Shown here one piece after another: positions 54,361-62,031 of a stretch of 64,000 bases of DNA. Below the pieces are notes generated by a model. That model had not been told where the DNA came from, searched no databases, and worked only from the letters and a program-made list of their open reading frames with translations. Location of the stretch: positions 1 through 64,000 of the forward strand of contig NZ_JNWQ01000014.1 in assembly GCF_000716875.1 (NCBI RefSeq), given 5' to 3'. Within the stretch, counting starts at the first letter, position 1, and every line of letters starts with the position of its first letter. Position numbers and translations under genes: made by a program. The stretch is from Streptomyces novaecaesareae. GTDB lineage: Bacteria > Actinomycetota > Actinomycetes > Streptomycetales > Streptomycetaceae.

Positions 54361-55185
54361 CTACCGCCCCACGGCGGCGGCCTCAGCGTCGGCCTCCGCG
54401 CCGGCAGCCACGCCGGCCGGGCTGCGGTGGTCGAAGGCGATCAACGGATCGCCGGTGAGCGGGTGTTCGACCACCGCAGCCCGCACCCCGAAGACCTCCG
54501 CCAGCAGCTCCGAGGTCAGCACCTCGCGCGGCGCCCCGGAGGCCACCAGGGCGCCGCGGTGCAGCACGTGCAGCCGGTCGCAGACCGAGGCCGCGGCGTT
54601 GAGGTCGTGCAGGGCGACCAGGGTGGTGCGGCGCTGTTCCCGGAGCAGGGCGAGGAGTTCGACCTGGTGCCGGACGTCCAGGTGGTTGGTCGGCTCGTCC
54701 AGCACCAGGACGTCCGGCTGCTGTGCGAGCGCGCGGGCCAGCAGCACCCGTTGCCGTTCGCCGCCGGACAGTCGGGCGAACCGCCGGTCGGCGGCGTGCG
54801 CCATGCCGACCCGGGTCAGCGCCTCGGCGGTGACCCGGTGGTCCTCGGCGTCGTCGGAGGCGAAGGCGCGCTTGTACGGGGTGCGCCCCATCGCGACCAC
54901 CTCGCGGACGCTCAACTCGAAGTCCCCGCCGCGTTCCTGGGGCAGGGCGCCGATGTGCCGGGCGGACTGGGCGGGCCGCAGCTCCGCCAGGTCCCGCCCG
55001 GCCAGCAGCACCCGGCCGGCGCTCGGCCGCAGGTGCCGGTAGACGGTGCGCAGCAGGCTGGACTTACCGCTGCCGTTGGGCCCGACCAGTCCGGCGATCT
55101 CCCCCTCCTCGGCGACCAGGTGGACGCCGGCCACCACGGTCCTTCCGGCCAGGGCGACACTCAGGTCCTCGACGGCGATCCTCAA
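54361..55185 (-). CDS. siderophore/metal-chelate ABC transporter ATPase (FecE-type)
   Basis: This 274-residue ATPase of the iron-complex/cobalamin importer family has Walker A GPNGSGKSSLLR, signature LSGGERQRVLLARAL, Walker B VLVLDEPTNHLD, and H-loop VALHDLNAA. A TTG start at 55185 overlaps the permease stop (TTGA). It ends head-to-head with the isocyanide synthase (29 bases between stops), suggesting that the import system serves the locus. An Ala/Glu/Asp-rich tail follows about residue 250. Confidence 0.9.
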   Translation of the reverse strand: MRIAVEDLSVALAGRTVVAGVHLVAEEGEIAGLVGPNGSGKSSLLRTVYRHLRPSAGRVLLAGRDLAELRPAQSARHIGALPQERGGDFELSVREVVAMGRTPYKRAFASDDAEDHRVTAEALTRVGMAHAADRRFARLSGGERQRVLLARALAQQPDVLVLDEPTNHLDVRHQVELLALLREQRRTTLVALHDLNAAASVCDRLHVLHRGALVASGAPREVLTSELLAEVFGVRAAVVEHPLTGDPLIAFDHRSPAGVAAGAEADAEAAAVGR

Positions 55186-56276
55186 TTGCGCTCCAGTCGT
55201 CGGTCCAGCAGGTAGAGCAGGGTGGGGGCGCCGAGGACGGCGGTGACCACGCCGATCGGCAGTTCCTGGCCGTCCAGGGCGGTGCGGGCCACGGTGTCGA
55301 CGACGACCAGCAGCAGCGCCCCGGTGAGCGCGGACAGCGGCAGCAGGCGCCGGTGGTCACCGCCGACGAGCAGTCGGCAGACGTGCGGGACCATCAGCCC
55401 GACGAAGCCGATCGCGCCGGAGACGGCGACCAGCACCCCGGTGAGCACGCTGGTGACGACGAACACCTCGCGGCGCAGCCGGGCGACGTCCACGCCCAGC
55501 CCGGCGGCGGTCTCGTCGCCCATCAGCATCGCGTTGAGGCCCCGGGCGCGGGACTGCAGCAGGGCCGTCGCGAGTGCCACGGACACGGCGGGGATGGCGA
55601 GTTGGGCCCAGACGGCGCCGCCGAGGCTGCCCATGAGCCAGAACAGCACGCCCCGGGTCTGCTGCTCGTCGCTGGTCTGCAGGACGAGGTAGCTGGTGAC
55701 GCCGCCGAGGAACTGGGCGATGCCGATGCCCGCGAGGACCAGGCGCAGCGGGGAGAAGCCGCCGCCGCGCCGGGCCATCAGCCAGACCAGCGAGAACGCG
55801 GCGAGCGCGCCGGCGAACGCCGCCAGGGAGACGGTGAGGCCGAGCGCGCTGCCGAAGGAGAGCTGGAGCCCGAGGGTGGCGCCGAGGACGATGGTGGCGA
55901 CCGCCCCGAGGGAGGCACCGGAGGAGATGCCGAGCAGGTACGGGTCGGCGAGGGGGTTGCGCACCAGGGCCTGCACCGCGGTGCCGACCAGGCCGAGCCC
56001 GGCTCCGACCACGGCCGCCAGCAGGGCGCGGGGGACGCGCAGTTGCCAGACGATGAGGTCGCGGGTGCCGGGTTCGGGGGCCCGGCCGGTGAGGTGGTGG
56101 ACGACCACCGACCAGACCTCGCCGGGCGGGATGTCCACCGAGCCGAAGGAGACGGCTGCGGTCAGCGCGAGCACCAGGGCCACGGCGAGTGCGGCGGCCA
56201 GCGGCCCGGCCCGCAGGGTGCGGGCCGGGCGCGGTTTGCCGTACGGTTCGGCTTCGGCGGAGACGGCCGACGTCAC
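55182..56276 (-). CDS. siderophore/metal-chelate ABC transporter permease (FecCD-type)
   Basis: This 364-residue permease has about ten helices. It shows the family segments VPRALLAAVVGAGLGLVGTA, NPLADPYLLGISSGASLGAV, LMGDETAAGLGVDVARLRRE and the cytoplasmic-loop motif GAIGFVGLMVPHVCRLLVGGDH. The GTG start at 56276 lies three bases after the binding-protein stop, in the same leftward operon. One homodimeric permease is sufficient in this class. Confidence 0.92.
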   Translation of the reverse strand: MTSAVSAEAEPYGKPRPARTLRAGPLAAALAVALVLALTAAVSFGSVDIPPGEVWSVVVHHLTGRAPEPGTRDLIVWQLRVPRALLAAVVGAGLGLVGTAVQALVRNPLADPYLLGISSGASLGAVATIVLGATLGLQLSFGSALGLTVSLAAFAGALAAFSLVWLMARRGGGFSPLRLVLAGIGIAQFLGGVTSYLVLQTSDEQQTRGVLFWLMGSLGGAVWAQLAIPAVSVALATALLQSRARGLNAMLMGDETAAGLGVDVARLRREVFVVTSVLTGVLVAVSGAIGFVGLMVPHVCRLLVGGDHRRLLPLSALTGALLLVVVDTVARTALDGQELPIGVVTAVLGAPTLLYLLDRRLERN

Positions 56277-56279
56277 GTG

Positions 56280-57380
56280 CTACTGCCCGTTCTTGACGAG
56301 GTCGGGGTGGACGGTCGCGGCGATCTGCCGGACGGCGTCGGCGTTGCGCACGCCCGCGATGGTGGTCACCTCGGAGCCGAGCCGGACGAAGTGCCCTTCC
56401 TGGACGGCCTTCAGGCCCTGGGTCGCGGGGAAGCTCCGCAGGAACGCCTCGGCGTCGTCGAAGGCCTTGCGGGTGGCCTCCTCGCTGCCCCGGTTGCGGA
56501 CGGCGAGCTGGATCCAGTCCGGGTTCTTCGCGACGACGTCCTCCCAGGAGCCGGGCTTGAAGTCGGCGTCGCAGTCGGCGAACACGTTGCGGGCCCCGGC
56601 CAGGGTGATGACGGCGTTGGCGACCTGCCGGCCGCAGACCGCCGTCGGCTGCTTGGTCCCGGCGTCGAAGTCGAAGACGAAGTAGCCGGGACGCTGCCCC
56701 TCCGGGACGCCGGCGAGCGCGGTGCGGACGTCACCGACCTGCTTCTCCATCCCGGCGACCAGTTCCTCCGCCCGGGCGGCGGTGCCGGTGACGGCTCCGA
56801 GGCGGCGGATGTCGTTCTCGACCTCCGCGAGGTCGGTGCGCGGCGCCTTGGCGGCCTTCGGGGTCCCGGAGCAGGCGGTGGAGAGCAGGAAGACGTGCTG
56901 GATGCCGGCCGCTGTGAACTCCTCCTCGCTCGGCCCGGTGGCGCCGCCGCCCATCATCGGCATCGCGCTGAAGGTGTCGAGGTAGAGGTCGGCGCCGGAG
57001 CCGAGCAGCTTCTCCTTGGGGATGACCTTCTCCCCCAACACCGGTACCTTGCCGCCCTGTTCGGCGAGGTCCGCCGGCAGGGTGCCCTTGCCGGGCGGGA
57101 AGCCGGTGCCGATCACCCGGTCGCCGGCGCCGAGCCGCAGCAGCATCTCCAGGCTCGCCGCGTTGCTGGTGACGATCTTCGTGGGGGCCTTGGCGATGGT
57201 GGTCTCCTTGCCCATGCAGTCGGCGACCTTGACCGGGTAGGCGCCGGCCGGGGCGGCCCCGGCGGTGCCGGTGCCGGTGCCGGTGCCGGTGGCAGCCTGT
57301 CCACCCCCGCCACCGCTTCCGCAGGCCGTGGCGAACAGGGCGACGGCGGCCGCGATTCCGCAGACAACGCGAGGGCGCAT
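56280..57380 (-). CDS. metal-chelate-binding lipoprotein (FecB/BtuF-type)
   Basis: This 366-residue exported lipoprotein has a lipobox FATAC with Cys near residue 20 and a Gly/Thr/Ala-rich linker. The type III periplasmic-binding fold follows: VTSNAASLEMLLRLGAGDRVIG near residue 70 and the long backbone helix after LGAVTGTAARAEELV. It delivers a siderophore, heme or B12-like ligand to the adjacent permease. AGGAGAG precedes the ATG at 57380. No DmdR1-type iron box or cobalamin riboswitch is recognisable in the 149 bases upstream. The ligand may be the metal complex of the local isocyanide product; this is inference. Confidence 0.9.
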   Translation of the reverse strand: MRPRVVCGIAAAVALFATACGSGGGGGQAATGTGTGTGTAGAAPAGAYPVKVADCMGKETTIAKAPTKIVTSNAASLEMLLRLGAGDRVIGTGFPPGKGTLPADLAEQGGKVPVLGEKVIPKEKLLGSGADLYLDTFSAMPMMGGGATGPSEEEFTAAGIQHVFLLSTACSGTPKAAKAPRTDLAEVENDIRRLGAVTGTAARAEELVAGMEKQVGDVRTALAGVPEGQRPGYFVFDFDAGTKQPTAVCGRQVANAVITLAGARNVFADCDADFKPGSWEDVVAKNPDWIQLAVRNRGSEEATRKAFDDAEAFLRSFPATQGLKAVQEGHFVRLGSEVTTIAGVRNADAVRQIAATVHPDLVKNGQ

Positions 57381-57457
57381 GACAACTCTCCTGGTCGGTG
57401 ATCGTGCTCGGGGCCCGTGCTGCGGACCCGGACCAGGTAGTCGGACGGCCCGGGCGG

Positions 57458-57483
57458 CGGGTTCCCGCGGATTCGCGAACCCG
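57458..57483. promoter_or_regulatory. inverted repeat in the divergent import promoter
   Basis: CGGGTTC (57458-57464) and GAACCCG (57477-57483) are separated by 12 bases, in the 149-base divergent space between the binding lipoprotein and the metal-receptor gene. It may be an operator for both transcripts. Confidence 0.45.
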
Positions 57484-57529
57484 GGGCCGGTTTCCGGACG
57501 GCCCGCGGCTCCGGCCGTAGGGTGAGCGG

Positions 57530-58393
57530 ATGGCCGACCCCACCGCCCCGCGCGACGACTCCGACCCGCGCGATCGCACGTCCCCGCGCGACGATCTCGA
57601 CCTGCCCGTCCGGCTCGGGCCGCGCCCGCCCCGCCGGGTGGTCTCGCTGGTGCCCTCACTGACCGAGGCGGTCGCCGCGACCGCGCCCGGGCTGCTGGTC
57701 GGCGCCACCGACTGGTGCAGCCACCCCGCCGACCTGGCCGTCACCCGGATCGGCGGCACCAAGAACCCCGACGTCCGGCGCGTCCTCGCGCTCGAACCGG
57801 ACCTCGTCCTCGCCAACGACGAGGAGAACCGGCGCCCCGACCTCGACGCGCTGCGGGCGGCCGGCGTCCCGGTGTGGGTCACCGACATCCGCACCCTGGA
57901 CGACGCCTTCCGCTCGCTGGACCGGCTGCTGACCACCGCCTGCCGACTCCCGCGCCCCGCCTGGCTGGACGAGGCGGAGGCGGCCTGGGCCCCGACCGAG
58001 GCCGGCCGGGCGGACGACCGGAGTCCGCAGGCAGGCCCACGGGCCGTCGTGCCGATCTGGCGCCGCCCGTGGATGGTCCTCGGCCGCGACACCTTCGCCG
58101 GAGACCTGCTGCGCCGCCTGGGCCTGCGGCTCGTCCACGCCGACCACCCCGAGCGCTACCCCGCCGTGCCGCTGCCCGAACTGCTGGCCACCCGGCCGGA
58201 GTTGGTCGTACTACCGGACGAGCCGTACCACTTCACCGCCGAGGACGGCCCCGAGGCGTTCCCGGGCACACCCGTCGCCCTGGTCAGCGGACGGCACCTG
58301 ACCTGGTACGGACCGTCCCTCGTCACCGCCCCCGCCGTCCTGCGGCAGGCGATCGGTCACCCGTTCGTACAAGGCCGGACCGGCACCTCGTAG
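57530..58393 (+). CDS. helical-backbone metal-receptor protein without signal peptide
   Basis: This 287-residue protein of the BtuF/FecB-like binding fold (RRVVSLVPSLTEAVAATAPG, GTKNPDVRRVLALEPDLVLAN, VPVWVTDIRTLDDAFRSLDR) lacks an export signal; its first 28 residues are Asp/Arg-rich. It therefore probably acts in the cytoplasm, possibly as a metal-chelate carrier or sensor. It is divergent from the exported binding lipoprotein. Similar cytoplasmic BtuF homologues occur in actinobacteria; their role is not established. Confidence 0.85.
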   Translation: MADPTAPRDDSDPRDRTSPRDDLDLPVRLGPRPPRRVVSLVPSLTEAVAATAPGLLVGATDWCSHPADLAVTRIGGTKNPDVRRVLALEPDLVLANDEENRRPDLDALRAAGVPVWVTDIRTLDDAFRSLDRLLTTACRLPRPAWLDEAEAAWAPTEAGRADDRSPQAGPRAVVPIWRRPWMVLGRDTFAGDLLRRLGLRLVHADHPERYPAVPLPELLATRPELVVLPDEPYHFTAEDGPEAFPGTPVALVSGRHLTWYGPSLVTAPAVLRQAIGHPFVQGRTGTS

Positions 58394-58442
58394 GATGACC
58401 GCCACTCACCGGGACTGCCGGTGACAAGCGGGGGGCCCACAG

Positions 58443-59489
58443 ATGAGACTGAGCACCACCCGGCGGACACTGGTCCTGGTGTCCGCCGCCGCCGTGTCGA
58501 CCGCCGTCCTGGCGGGCTGCGGCACCGAACACGCCGACAGGCACCAGAACGCGGGAGCGGGCAACAGCCCGGTGGCCGTCGACGCCGCGCCGACCGACTC
58601 GCCGAGCGCGAGCCCGTCCGCCGGCAGCACCCCGAGCCCGACCGCCCCGGCGAGCACGAGCACGAGCGCAAGCCCCGGTGCCTCGCAGAGCCCGAGCGCC
58701 GGCCCGGGCAGGTCGGCCAAGCCCGCCGCGCCGAGCACCCCGCCCGGCACCGCCGCCAAGCCCGGCGGCGGCAACCTGCCCGCCGGGCTGACCACCCAGC
58801 CTCCGGTCGCCAAGCCCGTCGTGGTGGCCCCGGTGCCGACCGCCAAGCCCGGCCCGGTCGCACCCCCGCCGCCGCCCGCGCCGCCGACCCCGCACGTGCC
58901 GCCGTTGCAGAGCGGCTGCACGCCCAGCAAACCCCGGCCGGACGACCCCAAGGAGGCCGTCGGCACAGCGCTCACCACGGCCGCCGGCCAGTCCCGGACG
59001 CTCAAGCTGAGCAGCGGTGGCACCGACCAGCTCCCGCCGCTGCCCGTCAACCTGGTCAAGGCCGTCGCCTGGCAGGAGAGCGGCTGGCAGTCCGGCATCC
59101 TCGCCTGCGACGGCGGGATCGGCACCATGCAGATCATGCCGAACACCATCGGCTGGATGAACGGCAAGTTCGGCACCACCTCGGACGCCAACACCCTCGC
59201 CGGGAACGTCCAGCTCGGCACCCAGCTGCTCGACTGGCTCGTCGCCTACTACGGCGACTCCTCCTTCGGCGGGAAGTACGACCTCTCCCCCGACCCGGCC
59301 ACCGGCAAGACGCCGCTGCTCGACCTGGTCATCTCCGCGTACAACGCGGGCGCGGGCAACGTGCACTACAACGCCGTCACCGACCCGACCACGGGCGAGG
59401 TCGTCGGCAGCCTCTCCATCCCCAACCCGGGGTACGTCGCCAACGTCAAGGCGCTGATGTCCGGCCAGCCCTGGAACAAGGCAGGCTGA
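58443..59489 (+). CDS. lytic transglycosylase lipoprotein
   Basis: This 348-residue exported lipoprotein has lipobox VLAGC (Cys near residue 26). A long Ser/Pro/Ala/Thr-rich wall-spanning linker covers about 27-150. A C-terminal SLT-type lysozyme fold carries the catalytic Glu in VAWQESGWQSG, GTMQIMPNTIGWMN and the late ISAYNAGAGNV. It cleaves peptidoglycan glycan strands at the wall. A strong palindromic terminator follows. Confidence 0.9.
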   Translation: MRLSTTRRTLVLVSAAAVSTAVLAGCGTEHADRHQNAGAGNSPVAVDAAPTDSPSASPSAGSTPSPTAPASTSTSASPGASQSPSAGPGRSAKPAAPSTPPGTAAKPGGGNLPAGLTTQPPVAKPVVVAPVPTAKPGPVAPPPPPAPPTPHVPPLQSGCTPSKPRPDDPKEAVGTALTTAAGQSRTLKLSSGGTDQLPPLPVNLVKAVAWQESGWQSGILACDGGIGTMQIMPNTIGWMNGKFGTTSDANTLAGNVQLGTQLLDWLVAYYGDSSFGGKYDLSPDPATGKTPLLDLVISAYNAGAGNVHYNAVTDPTTGEVVGSLSIPNPGYVANVKALMSGQPWNKAG

Positions 59490-59509
59490 CCGAAGCCTCC
59501 GGAACACGA

Positions 59510-59545
59510 CGGGGCCCGGGACGCGATCGCGTCCCGGGCCCCGTC
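59510..59545. terminator. bidirectional palindromic terminator
   Basis: A perfect 36-base palindrome with 18-base arms (ACGGGGCCCGGGACGCGA) lies between the convergent transglycosylase and acidic-linker genes. Confidence 0.88.
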
Positions 59546-59566
59546 CGTCCGGCGGGTGTCCCCCCG

Positions 59567-61828
59567 TCAGCCGCGCGCGGCGGAGACGGCGGCGCCCAGC
59601 GCCTCCTTGATGCGCGGGCCGAGGCGGGCGAAGCCCAGCTCCTTCATGGCCGCCCGCAGCAGTTCCTCCTCCGACCGCTCGACACCGTCGCCGTCCACCC
59701 ACCGCACGACGGCGAGCAGCTCATCGGCCGAGTAGGCGGTGACCGGACGGCCGGGCGTGAAGTCCGGCTTCGCGGGACTGGCGGCAGCCTCCTCGGAGGC
59801 CTCGGGCTCGACGGAGGCCTCGGGCTCGACGGCAGGCTCGGGCTCCACGGCGGGGGCCTCGTCCGCAACGGCCTCGGGCTCGACGACGGGCTCGGGCTCG
59901 GCCACCGGCTCGGCCTCGGCGGTCGGCTCCTCGGCGACCTCGGCCTCGACAGCCGGGGCCTCCACCTCGACGGCAGGCTCCTCGGCGGGCTCCTCGGCGA
60001 CGGCAGCGGGCTCGGCCTCGATCACCGGCTCGACGTCGGCAGCCGGTTCGGCCACCTCGGCGACCGGCTCCTCGACTACGGCCTCGGGCTCGACGGCGGG
60101 CTCAGCCTCGGCCTCAACCATCGGCTCGGCGTCAACGGCCGCCTCAACGATCTCGGCCTCACCCGTCTCCGCCTCGGCGACGACCTCGTCCACCTCGACG
60201 GCGAGCCCCTCCGAAACCTCGGCCTCGGCAGCGGACTCCTCGACCTCGACGACGGTCTCGGCCGTCTCCGCCACGGCGACGACCTCGTCCACCTCGACGG
60301 CGAGCTCCTCCGAAACCTCAGCCTCGGCAGCGGGCTCCTCGACCTCGACGGCGGTTTCAACCATCTCCGCCACGACCTCGTCCGCCGCTGCGGCCTCGGC
60401 CAGGGCGGCGGTCGCGGCCGCGACCAGGTCGTCGGCGGCCGGGGAGGGCGCGGGGAGGGAGACCACCGCTGCCGGGGCGTCCTCCTCCGTCAGCTCCTCC
60501 TCCACCGCGACCGACTCGGCGACGACGGCCTCCGCGTCCACACCCGACGCCGCCTCAGCCTCAGGCTCGGCCTCGACGGCGGCCTCCGCCTCGATGGCGT
60601 CCTCGACCGGAGCCGTCACCGAGACCGGGACCTCCTCCACGAGCCCGTCCCGCTGCCCACCGGCCAGCGCCTGACGGGCCGCGGCCTCGGCCTCGGCGTC
60701 CGAAGCCTCGGAGCCCGACACCTCCGAGCCCGGCACCTCCGCGCTCGACTCCACCGCGTCCGACTCCTCCGCAGCCAGCTGCTCACCGGCCACGTCCTCG
60801 ACCGGCGCCTCGCCGACCTCGGCCTCGTCGACCGCCGCCTCCTCGGCGGGGGTCTCCTCGGCGGGGGCCTTCTCCGCCAGCCCGTCCCGCTGCCCGCCGG
60901 CCAGCGCCTGGCGGGCCGTGTACGCGGCCTCGGCGGCACGGCGGTCGGCCTTGGCGGCGGCGAGTTCGGTGAGCAGGTCGCCGAGGCCGGCCTCCTCCAG
61001 GGCGGCGCGCAGGCCGCGGATGGTGGGCAGGCGGTAAAGGGTGCCCTCGTCGGAGGCGAGCCGCTCGACCAGGTCGATCAGCTCGGCGAAGGACAGCCCG
61101 TCCAGGTCGTGCTCGGGCAGCAGGCGGGCGAGGTCACGCAGGCCGGTGTTGATCGCCTCGAAGGCCTGGGCGGTGTGCTCGACCAGGGCGCCGTCGGCGG
61201 GCACCGTCGGGAGGGTGCCCGCCGGGGCGAGGGCGGCCCAGGCGCGGCGCTCGATCTCGGCGGAGGTGAGAGCCTCGTGCAGGTCCTCGCGGCGGATGCG
61301 GCGGTCGGTGGCCAGGGCCGTGGCCTGCTTGCGCAGCGAGCGGCCGCGCAGCCACGAGAGCTTGACGCCGTTCTCGCGGCGCCAGGCGCTGTCGGCGGTG
61401 GCGGCGGCGAGGGCGCCGAGGTCGGCGTCGTAGGCGGCGGTGGTGAGGGTCGCGGAGGTGCGGTGCACCCGGTGGAGCATCTCGACCAGGAGCGCGGCCT
61501 TGGCGACGGTGTCCGGTTCGTCCAGCTTGACCTCGGCGGCCAGGGCGGTGACGGCCTCCCAGGTCTGCTGGAGGTCGCGGCCGCGCAGTTCGGCGAGCGC
61601 GGTGGAGGCGGCGCGGGCGTCCTCGGGGGTGGCGACGGTGTCGACGGCCGCGTACCAGGCGTGGGTGTCGGCGTCGAGCGTGAAGGCCCCGAGTTCGGCG
61701 TAGCGGCCGAGGTCCTCGCGGAGGTCGGGCTCCGCGGCGGCGTCCTGGGAGTCCTTGACGTCTGCGGCGTCGGCGACGTCCACCGGGTCGGCTGCGTCGG
61801 CGTTGCGCGAGTGAAGCACTGTCATGTG
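59567..61828 (-). CDS. 753-residue protein with huge acidic low-complexity linker
   Basis: Residues about 30-310 are helical and resemble the coiled-coil region of large DUF4011-type helicases (DLQQTWEAVTALAAEVKLDEPD, WLRGRSLRKQATALATDRRI, LPTIRGLRAALEEAGLGDLL). Residues about 320-690 are almost entirely Glu/Ala/Val/Pro with the repeat ARQALAGGQRDGLAE near both 312 and 388. The last 55 residues (SADELLAVVRWVDGDGVERS, KELGFARLGPRIKEALGAAV) match the small domain at the C-terminus of those helicases. The helicase motor itself is absent. The start ATG at 61828 is the first with plausible coding; RBS is weak. Function unknown. Confidence 0.8.
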   Translation of the reverse strand, partial: HMTVLHSRNADAADPVDVADAADVKDSQDAAAEPDLREDLGRYAELGAFTLDADTHAWYAAVDTVATPEDARAASTALAELRGRDLQQTWEAVTALAAEVKLDEPDTVAKAALLVEMLHRVHRTSATLTTAAYDADLGALAAATADSAWRRENGVKLSWLRGRSLRKQATALATDRRIRREDLHEALTSAEIERRAWAALAPAGTLPTVPADGALVEHTAQAFEAINTGLRDLARLLPEHDLDGLSFAELIDLVERLASDEGTLYRLPTIRGLRAALEEAGLGDLLTELAAAKADRRAAEAAYTARQALAGGQRDGLAEKAPAEETPAEEAAVDEAEVGEAPVEDVAGEQLAAEESDAVESSAEVPGSEVSGSEASDAEAEAAARQALAGGQRDGLVEEVPVSVTAPVEDAIEAEAAVEAEPEAEAASGVDAEAVVAESVAVEEELTEEDAPAAVVSLPAPSPAADDLVAAATAALAEAAAADEVVAEMVETAVEVEEPAAEAEVSEELAVEVDEVVAVAETAETVVEVEESAAEAEVSEGLAVEVDEVVAEAETGEAEIVEAAVDAEPMVEAEAEPAVEPEAVVEEPVAEVAEPAADVEPVIEAEPAAVAEEPAEEPAVEVEAPAVEAEVAEEPTAEAEPVAEPEPVVEPEAVADEAPAVEPEPAVEPEASVEPEASEEAAASPAKPDFTPGRPVTAYSADELLAVVRWVDGDGVERSEEELLRAAMKELGFARLGPRIKEALGAAVSAARG

Positions 61829-62031
61829 AGGTCCGGTTCTGGGCGACGACGGCGGGGCTGGCGACGAGGGGGCGGCGGACCGGTTGCGCGGGGTGCCCCG
61901 GGGGCGGGGCGAGGGGGCGCGCGCTCGGGCTGCCGGTTGTGGAGGCCCAGAATACGGGTGCCCGTTCGAGCCTTGCACGCACCCACCGCCCCGACGGGCC
62001 GATGTCGTATCCCATACCGCCCGCCTGGCCG

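Noticed and set aside
57381..57529. Cobalamin riboswitch or DmdR1 iron box upstream of the chelate-binding lipoprotein
   Set aside because: No recognisable B12-box or TTAGG-type iron-box sequence was found; only a short inverted repeat is present.
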